From positions 7,021 to 71,020 of the forward strand of contig SUYG01000054.1 in NCBI GenBank assembly GCA_015060555.1: 64,000 nt of DNA. Direction: 5' to 3'. Each line of letters starts with the position of its first letter. The first letter of the stretch is position 1. The notes beneath the pieces were generated by a model. It had not been told where the DNA came from. It did no database searches and saw only the letters and a list, made by a program, of their open reading frames with translations. Of this stretch, positions 8,028 to 17,202 are shown piece by piece. The position numbers and the translations under genes are program-made. The DNA comes from Physcousia sp015060555. GTDB lineage: Bacteria > Bacteroidota > Bacteroidia > Bacteroidales > Bacteroidaceae.

Positions 8028-8116
8028 TTCGTTTAAGGTTTATGGTTGAGGGTTTATGGTTGATGTCAAATTGTAAATCGTAAAATTGTAAAATTGTAAA
8101 ATCGTCAAATTAATAC
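8028..8116. repeat. AT-rich leader repeat before cobK-cbiD
   Basis: After a short doubled gtttatggttga motif, the gap is a run of aaattgtaaa, tcgtaaaattg and tcgtcaaat units. The same type of tract precedes cobD, asnB, glmS and others in this window. No gene or clear promoter box is visible. Confidence 0.75.
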
Positions 8117-9844
8117 GTGTTGCTGGTTTTCGGCGGAACAACAGAAGGGCGTAAGGCCGTGGAGGTGCTGGAGGAGGCGGGGAAAGCCTACTTCTACAGC
8201 ACGAAGACAGGTGAGCAGGAGCTCACGCTGCACCATGGGCTGCGCATTGACGGAGCCATGGATGCTGAGGCGATGTGCACCTTCTGTCGCGACCATGATA
8301 TCCGGCTCATCATCGACGCCGCCCATCCCTTTGCCGCTACGTTGCATGCGACCATCCAAGCGGTGGCGGCAGCACAGGACATCCCCGTTGTCCGCTACGA
8401 ACGGATTTATCCACCCCGCGACCCCGAAATCACATGGATTGACGACTACACACAGGTTCCCACAGACATCAGCTCCCTGCTGGCCACTACGGGCGTGCAG
8501 AGCATCAGCAAGCTGAAGTGGCTGGAGGCCAAAGGCATCAAGGTGTTCTACCGCATCCTCAACCGCGAGAGTTCCATCGCGTTGGCAAAAGCTCAGGGCG
8601 CTGAGGACGACCAGCTTTGTTTCTACGAAGATGCTAACGATATACCCGTTGACGCCGATGCTATCCTCCTCAAGGAGAGCGGTGAGAGCGGTGGCTTCAC
8701 AGAAAAGGTGAAGGCGGCACGGGCCAAAGGCATGAGGGTGATAGCGATCAAGAGGCCGTTGACAATGGACAATCGATTGTCCATTGTCAACGGCCCTTAT
8801 GGTTTGCGGCGTGCGGTGGAGAGACTGTTGCCGGAGTTCTTCCCGTTGCATAGCGGGCTGACTACGGGGACGTGTGCTACGGCGGCTGTCGTGGCTGCTA
8901 CGCGCCAGCTCCTCACCGGCGAACAGCCTGCCACTGTTCCCGTTCGTCTTGCGAATGGCGAGACGATAGATGTGGCTGTCGGTTATGCCGACGGCTGTGC
9001 TTACTGCATCAAGGATTTCAGCGATGATCCCGATGTGACGCGAGGTTGTAGGATATTTGCAAAGGTGAAGAGTCCTCCCCAAACCCTCCCATCAGGGCCG
9101 GGAGAAATCCGCTTCCTCCAAGGCGAGGGAGTGGGGCGCGTCACCTTGCCCGGATTGGGCATCCCCGTGGGCGAGCCGGCCATCAATCCCGTGCCGCGTC
9201 AGATGATGACAGAGGCGGTGCGGGCGTTGACAGATCTGGCGCTCGACATCACCATCTCCGTGGAACATGGCCGCGAGCTGGCAGAACGCACTTTTAATCC
9301 GCGCGTGGGGGTCGTCGGTGGCATCAGTATCATCGGCACTTCAGGCATTGTGAAGCCCCTCAGCAACGACGCTTTCATCGAGAGCATCGGACGCGAGCTG
9401 CAAGTGGCGCGCGCCATGGGCTGCGAGGCGGTGGGTCTGGCCTCCGGCAAGCGTGGCGAGGAGGCGCTGCAGGCCATGGAACCCGCCCTGCGCGTCATCC
9501 ATTATGGAAACTTCATCGGTGCTGCCCTGGAGAAAGCCCGAGCCCTCGGCTTTCGCCGCGTTGTCCTTGGCATCATGCTGGGAAAGGCTGTGAAACTGGC
9601 CGAAGGACATCTCGACACCCACTCCCACAAGGTGCTGATGAACAAGGCGTTCCTCGCAGCTGTCGCCGCAGAGGCTGGCGTGAACGATGGCGCCGCGATT
9701 CTCAAGGACATCACCTTGGCGCGTGAGCTGTGGACGCTGATGCCCCCCGTCTTCTTCGACCTGTTACGCCAACATTGCTACGAAACCTGCCGTTCGGTCT
9801 TCCCCGACGGCGACTTAGACATCCATATAATCCGCAATGAATAA
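8117..9844 (+). CDS. cobK-cbiD: precorrin-6A reductase / cobalt-precorrin-5B C1-methyltransferase fusion
   Basis: Residues 1 to about 235 are CobK/CbiJ reductase (MLLVFGGTTEGRKAVEVLEE; IIDAAHPFAATLH; YRILNRESSIALAK). From about residue 244 the chain is CbiD, the C1-methylating enzyme of the anaerobic route (LHSGLTTGTCATAA, VGRVTLPGLGIPVGEPAINP, NPRVGVVGGISIIGTSGIV). No ATG fits; the GTG at 8117 (or TTG at 8120) gives the usual CobK N-terminus. A perfect 42-base palindrome lies just before the junction (RPLTMDNRLSIVNGPYGL). A degenerate GC-rich element is translated as SPPQTLPSGPGEIRFLQ inside CbiD, just before its GVGRVT motif. The stop overlaps the permease start by 8 bases. Confidence 0.9.
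   Translation: MLLVFGGTTEGRKAVEVLEEAGKAYFYSTKTGEQELTLHHGLRIDGAMDAEAMCTFCRDHDIRLIIDAAHPFAATLHATIQAVAAAQDIPVVRYERIYPPRDPEITWIDDYTQVPTDISSLLATTGVQSISKLKWLEAKGIKVFYRILNRESSIALAKAQGAEDDQLCFYEDANDIPVDADAILLKESGESGGFTEKVKAARAKGMRVIAIKRPLTMDNRLSIVNGPYGLRRAVERLLPEFFPLHSGLTTGTCATAAVVAATRQLLTGEQPATVPVRLANGETIDVAVGYADGCAYCIKDFSDDPDVTRGCRIFAKVKSPPQTLPSGPGEIRFLQGEGVGRVTLPGLGIPVGEPAINPVPRQMMTEAVRALTDLALDITISVEHGRELAERTFNPRVGVVGGISIIGTSGIVKPLSNDAFIESIGRELQVARAMGCEAVGLASGKRGEEALQAMEPALRVIHYGNFIGAALEKARALGFRRVVLGIMLGKAVKLAEGHLDTHSHKVLMNKAFLAAVAAEAGVNDGAAILKDITLARELWTLMPPVFFDLLRQHCYETCRSVFPDGDLDIHIIRNE
8754..8795. repeat. 42-bp perfect palindrome in cobK-cbiD
   Basis: The sequence reads identically on both strands (half-site ggccgttgacaatggacaat, then the cg centre). 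It is in frame and lies about 20 codons before the start of the CbiD domain. Confidence 0.95.
9071..9135. repeat. degenerate GC-rich element within the CbiD domain
   Basis: Contains cctccccaaaccctcccatc and a later gcgagggag, resembling the other elements but decayed. The encoded 17 residues separate the CbiD segment IFAKVK from EGVGRVTLPG. Confidence 0.55.
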
Positions 9845-10841
9845 ACTCATCCTCCTTTTTCTGCTCATCCCAGTCTTTGCCTTGCTGAATCTGGTCATCG
9901 GTTCAGTGGCCATCCCGCTGCCCGATGTCATCAATATCCTGCTGGGGCGTGGCTGTGACAGCGAGGTGTTCACGAACATCATTCTGCACACACGTCTGCC
10001 GCAGACGCTTACGGCCATTGCCTGCGGTGCTGGTTTGGCTATGGCGGGCTTAGAGATGCAGACCGTCTTCCACAACCCGCTGGCTGGTCCGTCGGTGTTG
10101 GGCATCAGCAGTGCTGCCAGCCTCGGCGTGGCCTTCATGGTGTTGCTTGGAGGTGCTTTCGGAGGACGTGCCCTGACGCATTTCGGACTTGTCGGGAATA
10201 CGGCTCTTACGGTGGCAGCCATCATCGGTGCCCTGTGTGCGATGGCGCTGATTGTGTGGCTGTCGCGTAGGGTAGAGGGTCGTGCCACTCTGCTCATCGT
10301 GGGTGTCCTCATTGGTTACATCGCCACCGCCATCATCGGCGTGCTGAAGTACTTCTCCAGTGAGGAAGACATCCGTGCTTATGTCATCTGGGGTCTTGGC
10401 TCCTTCGCGCGTGTCACCGGTGGTCAGATTTATGTCTTCGTGGGTCTGATGGCCGTGCTGTGTCCGCTGTCGCTGTTGCTGTCCAAGTCCCTGAATACCC
10501 TGTTGCTGGGCGAACGCTATGCTGCCAACCTCGGGTTGAATGTCCGTCGTTCGCGCAGCCTGATTATCTGCTCGGCAGGCGTCCTCACCGCCATCTGCAC
10601 CGCCTACTGCGGGCCTATCATGTTCCTGGGTTTGGCTGTGCCACACATTGCTCGCGGTCTGTTCTCCACGGCAGACCACCGCACGCTGATGCCTGCTACG
10701 CTTCTTTGCGGCGCATCGCTGGCGCTCATCTGCAACCTCATTGCCCGTTTGCCGGGTATGGAAGGAGCCTTACCCATTAACTCTGTCACGGCGCTCATCG
10801 GTGCACCCGTGGCCATCGCCATTCTCCTGCGCCGCTCATGA
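9837..10841 (+). CDS. FecCD/BtuC-type ABC transporter permease
   Basis: Membrane permease of the vitamin B12/siderophore import family: 334 residues, about nine or ten hydrophobic helices, with the family signatures LPQTLTAIACGAGLAMAGL, NPLAGPSVLGISSAASLG and CGPIMFLGLAVPHIAR. It overlaps cobK-cbiD by 8 bases and cobU by 4 bases, so it is translated within the cobalamin operon and most likely imports cobalamin or cobinamide for salvage. No ATP-binding or periplasmic binding partner is encoded nearby, so these must come from elsewhere. A siderophore or heme substrate cannot be excluded from sequence alone. Confidence 0.88.
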   Translation: MNKLILLFLLIPVFALLNLVIGSVAIPLPDVINILLGRGCDSEVFTNIILHTRLPQTLTAIACGAGLAMAGLEMQTVFHNPLAGPSVLGISSAASLGVAFMVLLGGAFGGRALTHFGLVGNTALTVAAIIGALCAMALIVWLSRRVEGRATLLIVGVLIGYIATAIIGVLKYFSSEEDIRAYVIWGLGSFARVTGGQIYVFVGLMAVLCPLSLLLSKSLNTLLLGERYAANLGLNVRRSRSLIICSAGVLTAICTAYCGPIMFLGLAVPHIARGLFSTADHRTLMPATLLCGASLALICNLIARLPGMEGALPINSVTALIGAPVAIAILLRRS

Positions 10842-11398
10842 AACAACCTATGAAGTGTATTATCCTTATCACAGGCGGCCAGCGCTCCGGAAAGAGTGCT
10901 TACGCCGAACGACGCGCCCTGGCGCTGTCGCCGAACCCCGTCTATATGGCCACCGCTCACATCTGGGACGATGACTTCGCCCTCCGTGTGAAGCGTCATC
11001 AGGAACGCCGTGGCCCCGAGTGGACGAACATCGAAGAAGAACGCCAGCTGAGTCGTCACGATGTCAGCGGGCGTGTCGTGCTTGTGGATTGTGTGACGCT
11101 GTGGCTTACCAACTTCTTAAGCCTCACCCCCGACCCCTCTCCAAAGGGCGAGGGGAGTGAAGTGCCCATAAATGTTGACAGGATTCTCAGCGAGGCCAAG
11201 CGTGAGTTTGATGCTTTCACACAGTATGAGGCTACCTTCATCTTCGTGACCAACGAAATAGGATTGGGTGGCGTCTCGGAGAATGCCCTGCAGCGTCGCT
11301 TTGCGGACCTACAAGGATGGATGAACCAATACATTGCTTCCAAGGCTGACGAGGTTGTGATGATGGTGAGCGGACTGGAATGGAAATTGAAAGGATGA
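10838..11398 (+). CDS. cobU: adenosylcobinamide kinase / adenosylcobinamide-phosphate guanylyltransferase
   Basis: Phosphorylates adenosylcobinamide and attaches GMP for the nucleotide loop of cobalamin. The N-terminal P-loop is GGQRSGKSAYAERRA, the CobU form of the Walker A motif. VVLVDCVTLWLTNFL and FVTNEIGLGGV are the other family motifs. The ATG overlaps the permease stop (ATGA); an internal ATG four codons later is also possible. A GC-rich element is inserted after LTNFL and is translated as LTPDPSPKGEGS. Confidence 0.92.
   Translation: MKQPMKCIILITGGQRSGKSAYAERRALALSPNPVYMATAHIWDDDFALRVKRHQERRGPEWTNIEEERQLSRHDVSGRVVLVDCVTLWLTNFLSLTPDPSPKGEGSEVPINVDRILSEAKREFDAFTQYEATFIFVTNEIGLGGVSENALQRRFADLQGWMNQYIASKADEVVMMVSGLEWKLKG
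11121..11160. repeat. in-frame GC-rich element in cobU
   Basis: Core cctcacccccgacccctctc followed by caaagggcgagggga, forming a hairpin (cccctctcc/ggcgagggg). It is nearly identical over 40 bases to the element at 38825-38865 in carA, and closely related to two elements in gltB. Confidence 0.9.
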
Positions 11399-11494
11399 CG
11401 CGAGCTAAGGATATATGGAAATAATGAATTACGGATTAAAGGGTTCAAGGTTTCATTTAATAATTGATGTTTATTGTTTAATAATCAAATAGTA

Positions 11495-12523
11495 ATGATT
11501 GCTGATTTGCGTAATAAGATACAAGAGAAGATAGACAATCTGAACAAACCCAAGGGCTCGTTGGGCGTGCTGGAGGAGGTTGCTATGCAGGTGGCACTTA
11601 TCCAACAGACGCTGACGCCCGAGCTGCGTCATCCTGCCCATATCCTCTTCGGCGGTGACCACGGCATCGAGCGCGAGGGCGTTTCACTGTCGCCACGCGA
11701 GGTCACGTGGCAGCAGATGATCAACTACGGTCGTGGGGGCGGCGGCGTAAATGTCCTCTGCCATCAGCACGGCTTCTCGCTCCGCATCGTGGATGTGGGC
11801 GTGGATTATGACTTCGACCCCGTGCGCCACGCTCATATTATCCCTCGTAAAATCGGCTACGGCACACGCAACTTTCTCCATGAAGCTGCGATGACGGCAG
11901 CAGAGTGGGAGAGGGCATTGGTCGTGGGACGTGAACAGGCGGATGCTTGCCATGATGAGGGCAGCAATGTCCTGTGTCTGGGTGAGATGGGTATTGGCAA
12001 CACCTCGCCGTCGAGTGTGTTGATGCACTTGTTCCTGGATATCCCCCTGCCGCAGTGTGTAGGGGCGGGCAGCGGTCTTGACGCTGTCGGCATCAGACAT
12101 AAACTTGACGTGCTCACTCAGGCTGTGGAGCAATACCATGCTTGCTGCGAGGGCTTTACTGCAGCCGACACCATCCGTTACTTCGTGGGTTATGAGATGG
12201 CGGCGGCTATCGGTGCTATGTTGAGGGCTGCTGAGTTGCGGATGGTGATTCTCGTCGATGGCTTCATCATGACGGCCTGTATGCTGGCGGCGCAGCAGCT
12301 CAACCCCGCCGTTCGCGAGTGCGCCATCTTCGGACATTGCGGCGACGAGGGAGGCCATCATCTGATGCTCAGCGCCATGAACGCCCAGCCGCTCCTCCGT
12401 CTGAATATGAGGTTAGGGGAGGGCACAGGCGCCCTCTGTGCCTATCCCATCGTGGCTTCGGCGGTACATCTGTTAAATGAAATGGACAACTTCGCTCATG
12501 CAGAGATTACGAAATATTTTTAA
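11495..12523 (+). CDS. cobT: nicotinate-nucleotide--dimethylbenzimidazole phosphoribosyltransferase
   Basis: Makes alpha-ribazole phosphate, the activated lower ligand of cobalamin. At 342 residues it has the usual CobT length. Recognisable segments are NKPKGSLGVLEEVA, FGGDHGIEREGVS, GEMGIGNTSPSSVL, and the active-site region RLGEGTGALCAYPIV with the catalytic Glu. The ATG at 11495 is preferred; an upstream TTG at 11474 would add seven residues. A 96-base AT-rich gap separates it from cobU. The stop overlaps the start of cobS. Confidence 0.92.
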   Translation: MIADLRNKIQEKIDNLNKPKGSLGVLEEVAMQVALIQQTLTPELRHPAHILFGGDHGIEREGVSLSPREVTWQQMINYGRGGGGVNVLCHQHGFSLRIVDVGVDYDFDPVRHAHIIPRKIGYGTRNFLHEAAMTAAEWERALVVGREQADACHDEGSNVLCLGEMGIGNTSPSSVLMHLFLDIPLPQCVGAGSGLDAVGIRHKLDVLTQAVEQYHACCEGFTAADTIRYFVGYEMAAAIGAMLRAAELRMVILVDGFIMTACMLAAQQLNPAVRECAIFGHCGDEGGHHLMLSAMNAQPLLRLNMRLGEGTGALCAYPIVASAVHLLNEMDNFAHAEITKYF

Positions 12524-13292
12524 ACGCACGCTGGCGGCGTTGATGTTCTTCACGCGGCTGCCGCTGTGGCGGCTGGCAACGGTGGAGCGCTCCTATTTTG
12601 AGCGTGTCGTACCGCTGTGGCCGTTGGCGGGTTGGCTCACGGGTGGTGTGATGGCGCTCGTGCTGTGGCTCTCCCAACAGGCCTCGCTACCTACGGGTGT
12701 CGGCGTGGCGCTGGCCCTGCTGTCACGCTGTCTGCTCACGGGAGCCTTGCACGAGGACGGCTTTGCCGACTTCTGCGACGGCTTCGGAGGTGGCACCACG
12801 CGCGAGCGAACCTTATCTATAATGAAGGACTCCCATATCGGCACATACGGCGTGCTGGGGCTGATACTGTATGTCCTCGTCGTGTGGAATGTGCTGACCG
12901 CCCTCTTCGCTGCCGGCCTCTCGCCGCTCATCCTTGTCGCTGCGGATGCACTGGCCAAGGGGCTCAGTGCCACCATCATCTACTTCCTGCCCTATGCCCG
13001 CACGGAGGCCGATGCCAAGAACCGCCTCGTCTATGTCCGCACACCCTGGATGGAACGCCTCCTGAGCCTCGTCCTCGCCCTGGTGCCGCTGGCCGTCTGC
13101 CTCCTTGTCGCTCCAGAAGCGATGCCTGCCCCTAGGCAGTGGATCTTCGCTCTGTTGCTGCCTGTTGGTGGCTGCATCATGCTGTTTATGTGGATGCACC
13201 GTCGCTTGCAGGGTTACACCGGCGACTGCTGCGGTGCCACCTTCCTGATCACCGAAACCCTCATCTATCTCTCGTTATGCCTCATTGTCTGA
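12498..13292 (+). CDS. cobS: adenosylcobinamide-GDP ribazoletransferase (cobalamin synthase)
   Basis: Integral membrane enzyme that joins adenosylcobinamide-GDP to alpha-ribazole. The family motif ALHEDGFADFCDGFGGG follows the first helices (about residues 75-90), with MKDSHIGTYGVLG after it. About six hydrophobic helices are visible. The ATG at 12498 gives MQRLRNIFKRTLAALMFFTRLP, a typical CobS start; a second ATG seven codons upstream is possible. It overlaps cobT by 26 bases and cobB by a few bases, consistent with translational coupling. Confidence 0.92.
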   Translation: MQRLRNIFKRTLAALMFFTRLPLWRLATVERSYFERVVPLWPLAGWLTGGVMALVLWLSQQASLPTGVGVALALLSRCLLTGALHEDGFADFCDGFGGGTTRERTLSIMKDSHIGTYGVLGLILYVLVVWNVLTALFAAGLSPLILVAADALAKGLSATIIYFLPYARTEADAKNRLVYVRTPWMERLLSLVLALVPLAVCLLVAPEAMPAPRQWIFALLLPVGGCIMLFMWMHRRLQGYTGDCCGATFLITETLIYLSLCLIV

Positions 13293-14674
13293 TGATAGCA
13301 GCGCCCTCTTCGGGCTGTGGCAAGACCACTTTCACGCTCGGGCTCCTGCGCGCTTTGCGTGACAGGGGGCTCTCTGTGCAGCCTTTCAAGAGCGGTCCCG
13401 ACTATATCGATCCGCTTTTCCATCAGATGGCAGCTGGCGTAGAGTCTGTGAACCTTGACACCTATATGTCTTCCCCTGCTCATGTGCAGACCTTGTTCGG
13501 GCATTATGGCGGCGATGCCGATGCTTGTGTCATTGAGGCTGCCATGGGGCTCTTCGACGGTGCCGATGGTCCGCGTGGCAGTGCTGCAGAGGTCGCTCAA
13601 ATACTTGACGTACCTGTGGTGCTGCTGGTCAGTGCCAAGGCGGTGGCTTATAGCGTGGCACCCCTCATCTATGGCTTCCGCCATTTCAATCCCCGGCTCC
13701 GTCTTGCAGGCGTCGTCTTCAACTTCGTCGCTTCCGAGCGCCAGCTGGCTACCTTGCGTCGTGCTTGCGAGGATGCCGGAGTTCCCTGCCTTGGCTACCT
13801 GCCGCGCAACCCTGAGCTTGCTATTCCCAGTCGCCATCTCGGTCTCACACTCCAAGAATGTGAGAAGACGGAACAGCTGATAGCTCTTGCCGCACAGGAG
13901 GTGACAAAGCACATCGACCTCGACAGGCTGCTGGAAGTGACCTATAGGACCGATAGGGCTTATGAGCTTAATAAGACCCTCTCCCCGCTCTCCCGTAAGG
14001 GCGAGAGCCTCGCGGTGCTCGATAGCTGCGCGCAGCCTCTCCCCTCCCTCACGGGTAGCGAAGGAATCAACGGGTTGACTGAATGTCAAGCCGTCCTGAG
14101 CGACCGAAGCAGAACTCTTTTGCTGAGGACGGGTCAGGTTGGGGGTGGGTCTATTGCCATTGCTGTCGCCCGCGATGCAGCTTTCAACTTCACCTATCGC
14201 GCCAATATCGATGCGCTGCGCAGGCTTGGCGAGGTCTTCTTCTTCTCCCCCTTGCAGGATGCAGACCTGCCGCAATGCGACTTGCTCTATCTGCCTGGCG
14301 GCTATCCAGAGCTGTTTGCAGAGCAACTGGCCGGTAACACGGCGATGCGTGAGCAGATTCGTGCTTATGCCGAAGCGGGAGGACGTGTGTTGGCAGAGTG
14401 CGGTGGTTTCATGTACCTCTGTCGCGATATCGACGGTCAGCCCATGTGCGGTCTCCTTCCCTATAGCGCCACGATGCAGGGCGCACGTCTCCATCTGGGC
14501 TACCGCGAGACTGTCCTCAACGGCGTCACGCTACGCGGTCATGAGTTCCACTATTCCACCACTATCCCCGAGGCTCCCACACCTTTTGTCCATTACAAAA
14601 ACATTCGGGCGGGCTATCCTCATTGGTATTGGGGGGATGACCCACAGAAACTATTATCACTCCTTGTTTCCTAA
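13277..14674 (+). CDS. cbiA/cobB: cobyrinate a,c-diamide synthase
   Basis: Glutamine-dependent amidation of the a and c side chains of the corrin ring. The start at 13277 gives MPHCLMIAAPSSGCGKTT, with the family P-loop at once; the longer frame from 13139 only overlaps cobS. The C-terminal amidotransferase domain has GGYPELFAEQLA, the nucleophile Cys in LAECGGFMYLCRDI and the His in GHEFHYST. Residues about 233-292 are a foreign block produced by a long GC-rich element that separates the ATPase and glutaminase parts. The frame re-enters conserved sequence at GGGSIAIAVARDAAFNF. Confidence 0.92.
   Translation: MPHCLMIAAPSSGCGKTTFTLGLLRALRDRGLSVQPFKSGPDYIDPLFHQMAAGVESVNLDTYMSSPAHVQTLFGHYGGDADACVIEAAMGLFDGADGPRGSAAEVAQILDVPVVLLVSAKAVAYSVAPLIYGFRHFNPRLRLAGVVFNFVASERQLATLRRACEDAGVPCLGYLPRNPELAIPSRHLGLTLQECEKTEQLIALAAQEVTKHIDLDRLLEVTYRTDRAYELNKTLSPLSRKGESLAVLDSCAQPLPSLTGSEGINGLTECQAVLSDRSRTLLLRTGQVGGGSIAIAVARDAAFNFTYRANIDALRRLGEVFFFSPLQDADLPQCDLLYLPGGYPELFAEQLAGNTAMREQIRAYAEAGGRVLAECGGFMYLCRDIDGQPMCGLLPYSATMQGARLHLGYRETVLNGVTLRGHEFHYSTTIPEAPTPFVHYKNIRAGYPHWYWGDDPQKLLSLLVS
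13975..14152. repeat. long GC-rich element within cobB/cbiA
   Basis: Starts gaccctctccccgctctccc and ends gttgggggtgggtct. Bases 14101-14138 match the reverse complement of 38955-38992 in carA at 37 of 38 positions, and both ends also match the ends of the carA element. It is therefore the same element in the opposite orientation, with extra internal sequence. Confidence 0.9.
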
Positions 14675-14685
14675 ACGATAAACGA

Positions 14686-16140
14686 ATGAAGAATATGCGT
14701 TCCGTAATGCTTGCCGGCACAGGCAGCGACGTGGGCAAGAGCATCCTTGCCACAGCCCTCTGTCGTATCTTCCTTCAGGACGGCTATCACCCCGCTCCCT
14801 TCAAGGCGCAGAATATGGCATTGAACTCCTACGCTACGCCCGATGGCTTGGAGATAGGCCGCGCTCAGGCTGTGCAGGCTGAGGCTGCCGGCATCCCTTG
14901 TCACACGGATATGAACCCCCTGCTGCTGAAACCCAACTCCGACCACACCAGTCAGGTGGTGCTCAACGGCAAGCCGATAGGAAATAAAAGCGCGTATGAA
15001 TATTGGCGCAACGATCCCTCCCTGCGTGAGGAAGTTCATGCAGCCTATGATCGTCTGGCAGCCAAGTACAATCCTATTGTCTTGGAGGGGGCTGGGAGTG
15101 TCAGTGAACTGAACTTGCGTGACCATGATCTTGTCAATTTGCCGATGGCACGCTATGCCGATGCTGCCGTCATCCTTGTGGCCGACATAGACCGAGGTGG
15201 TGTCTTTGCCTCCTGCTACGGCAGTATCAAGTTGCAGACGCCCGAGGACCAGCAGCGCATTAAAGGCATTATCATCAACAAGTTCCGCGGTGACTTGCGT
15301 CTCTTCGACGAAGGGCGTAGGATGCTGGAGGAAATCTGCGGCGTGCCCGTACTCGGTGTCGTCCCCTACTTCAAAGATATCTTCATCGATGAGGAAGACA
15401 GTGTAGCATTGGAGAAAAAACCTCTCCCCTCCAATGGAGCGGCAGGGTCTATTTCTATCGCCGTCGTGCTCCTGCGCCATATCAGTAACTTCACCGACTT
15501 CAACACCTTGGAGCGCGACCCGCGCGTCAACCTTTTCTATACCAACAATGTCAGCGACCTCAGTCGTGCCGACATCATCATCCTGCCTGGCACGAAAGCT
15601 ACGTTGGACGATCTCATGGAACTGCGCCGCAATGGCTGTGCCCAGGCCATCCAACGAGCCCATCGCGACGGCAAGATGGTCATAGGCATCTGTGGCGGCT
15701 ACCAGATGTTGGGGCAGACAGTCAGCGACCCCTACGGTATCGAGGGCGCTATCCCCAGCCTTCCCGGTCTCGGTCTTTTGCCCATCCATACCACGATGAC
15801 CCCAGAGAAGACAACGCGTCAGGTGACCTTTAAGTTCAACGGTCATGAATGTCAGGGCTATGAGATCCATCAGGGCGTCAGCGACACCAGCGAGGCCATC
15901 CTGCAGACCGGCCACTGCATCGGCACCTACATTCACGGCTTCCTCGACAACGCCCCCGTCATAGAGCACATTTTAAAGGGGACGATGAAAGGTGAGGAAG
16001 TTAAAAACGAGAAAGTAAAAAGTGAAAAGTGCAAGGAACTGAGTCCTGCGGAGTTCAAGGAGGTCCAGTACAACAAGCTGGCTGACCATGTCCGCCGCTA
16101 CGTGGATATTCCTCGACTCTATGAGCTTCTGGAATCCTAA
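14686..16140 (+). CDS. cobQ: cobyric acid synthase
   Basis: Glutamine-dependent amidation of the b, d, e and g side chains of adenosylcobyrinate a,c-diamide. N-terminal MLAGTGSDVGKSILATALCR is the dethiobiotin-synthetase-like P-loop; KAQNMALNSYATPDGLEIGR is a CobQ signature. The glutaminase domain has GICGGYQMLGQ (nucleophile Cys) and GYEIHQG (His). Two small non-family stretches are seen: LPSNGAAGS near residue 248, from a decayed GC-rich element, and a lysine-rich run (KGEEVKNEKVKSEKCKEL) near residue 430 encoded by AT-rich gaaaagt-type repeats. It starts 11 bases after cobB. Confidence 0.92.
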   Translation: MKNMRSVMLAGTGSDVGKSILATALCRIFLQDGYHPAPFKAQNMALNSYATPDGLEIGRAQAVQAEAAGIPCHTDMNPLLLKPNSDHTSQVVLNGKPIGNKSAYEYWRNDPSLREEVHAAYDRLAAKYNPIVLEGAGSVSELNLRDHDLVNLPMARYADAAVILVADIDRGGVFASCYGSIKLQTPEDQQRIKGIIINKFRGDLRLFDEGRRMLEEICGVPVLGVVPYFKDIFIDEEDSVALEKKPLPSNGAAGSISIAVVLLRHISNFTDFNTLERDPRVNLFYTNNVSDLSRADIIILPGTKATLDDLMELRRNGCAQAIQRAHRDGKMVIGICGGYQMLGQTVSDPYGIEGAIPSLPGLGLLPIHTTMTPEKTTRQVTFKFNGHECQGYEIHQGVSDTSEAILQTGHCIGTYIHGFLDNAPVIEHILKGTMKGEEVKNEKVKSEKCKELSPAEFKEVQYNKLADHVRRYVDIPRLYELLES

Positions 16141-16213
16141 TTTGTCAAATCGTCAAATCGTAAAATCGTAAAATTGTCAAATTAAAAGGATTGTCAAATC
16201 GTAAAATCACATT
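16141..16213. repeat. AT-rich leader repeat before cobD
   Basis: Runs of tcgtcaaatcgtaaaatcg and attaaaaggattgtcaaat fill the gap up to the cobD start codon. Same repeat type as the leaders of asnB and glmS. Confidence 0.8.
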
Positions 16214-17179
16214 ATGATAAACGGACATGGCGACGACGCCTACAAATATAAAGATATTCGGATTGATTTCTCATCCAATATCTGCGCCCATGGCAGCCAC
16301 GAGGCCTTGATGGCACATCTGGCAGCGCGGCCCGACCTGCTTGACCACTACCCCGAACCCGAGGCGTGGTCACTGGAGCGGATGATTGCCGAGCGTCATG
16401 ACATAGACCCCGCCTGTGTCATTGTCACCAGTGGTGCCACCGAGGCTATCTATCTCATAGCTCATGCCTTTCGCTATCGGCCTGTCATCCCGCAACCCAC
16501 GTTCAGCGAGTACGCCGATGCCTGCGAGATGGCGGGCGTAGAAGAGGGTGGGAGAGAGGTGATGTGGTTGTGTAACCCCAACAACCCAACGGGCGAAGTC
16601 TATGACCAGCTTTACATCGATCGTATGATGGCAGAACATAACCTGCTGGCGCTCGATCAGAGCTACGAGGGTTACACCGATGCCCCTGTGATGACGCCAC
16701 GTCGGGGATGCCGAACGACCTGTTCCATCCAGATTCATTCCATGACCAAAATGTACGGCGTGCCGGGCCTCCGACTGGGATATATCACAGCCCATAAGCA
16801 GCTGACAGAACAGTTGCGTCGCTATCTGCGTCCCTGGAGTGTGTCGGCGTTGGCCGTGGAAGCTGGCAAATATCTTTTGCAGCACGAGGAGTTGCTATGC
16901 CAACCAAATCTCGCCGAGGCTCGGCGATTGCGCGATGCACTGCTACAGCTTCCGGGTATCAGCGTGGCTCCCACGCAGACCAACTTCATGCTTTGCTGTC
17001 TTGCTCACGGCACCGCCGCAGCGCTCAAGGAATACCTTGCCACCCAGCATGGTATCCTCATTCGCGATGCCTCCAACTTCCGTGGCCTCACCCCGCAGCA
17101 CTTCCGCATCGCAGCTCAGTCTCCTGTCGAGAACGAAGCCCTCATCAGCGCTATTTCCCATTTCCTTCTTGTCTCATAG
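16214..17179 (+). CDS. cobD: L-threonine-phosphate decarboxylase-like PLP enzyme
   Basis: Class I/II aminotransferase-fold enzyme that makes (R)-1-amino-2-propanol phosphate, the linker of the nucleotide loop. Key parts are DFSSNIC near the N-terminus, TSGATEAIYLIAHAF, CNPNNPTGEVY, and the PLP lysine in IHSMTKMYGVPGLRLGY. At 321 residues it is somewhat shorter than many CobD proteins, mainly in the central region. Its position between cobQ and cbiB supports the cobalamin role over a histidinol-phosphate aminotransferase role. Confidence 0.85.
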   Translation: MINGHGDDAYKYKDIRIDFSSNICAHGSHEALMAHLAARPDLLDHYPEPEAWSLERMIAERHDIDPACVIVTSGATEAIYLIAHAFRYRPVIPQPTFSEYADACEMAGVEEGGREVMWLCNPNNPTGEVYDQLYIDRMMAEHNLLALDQSYEGYTDAPVMTPRRGCRTTCSIQIHSMTKMYGVPGLRLGYITAHKQLTEQLRRYLRPWSVSALAVEAGKYLLQHEELLCQPNLAEARRLRDALLQLPGISVAPTQTNFMLCCLAHGTAAALKEYLATQHGILIRDASNFRGLTPQHFRIAAQSPVENEALISAISHFLLVS

Positions 17180-17202
17180 GTCTCAATTATTCAAAGTTCA
17201 AT

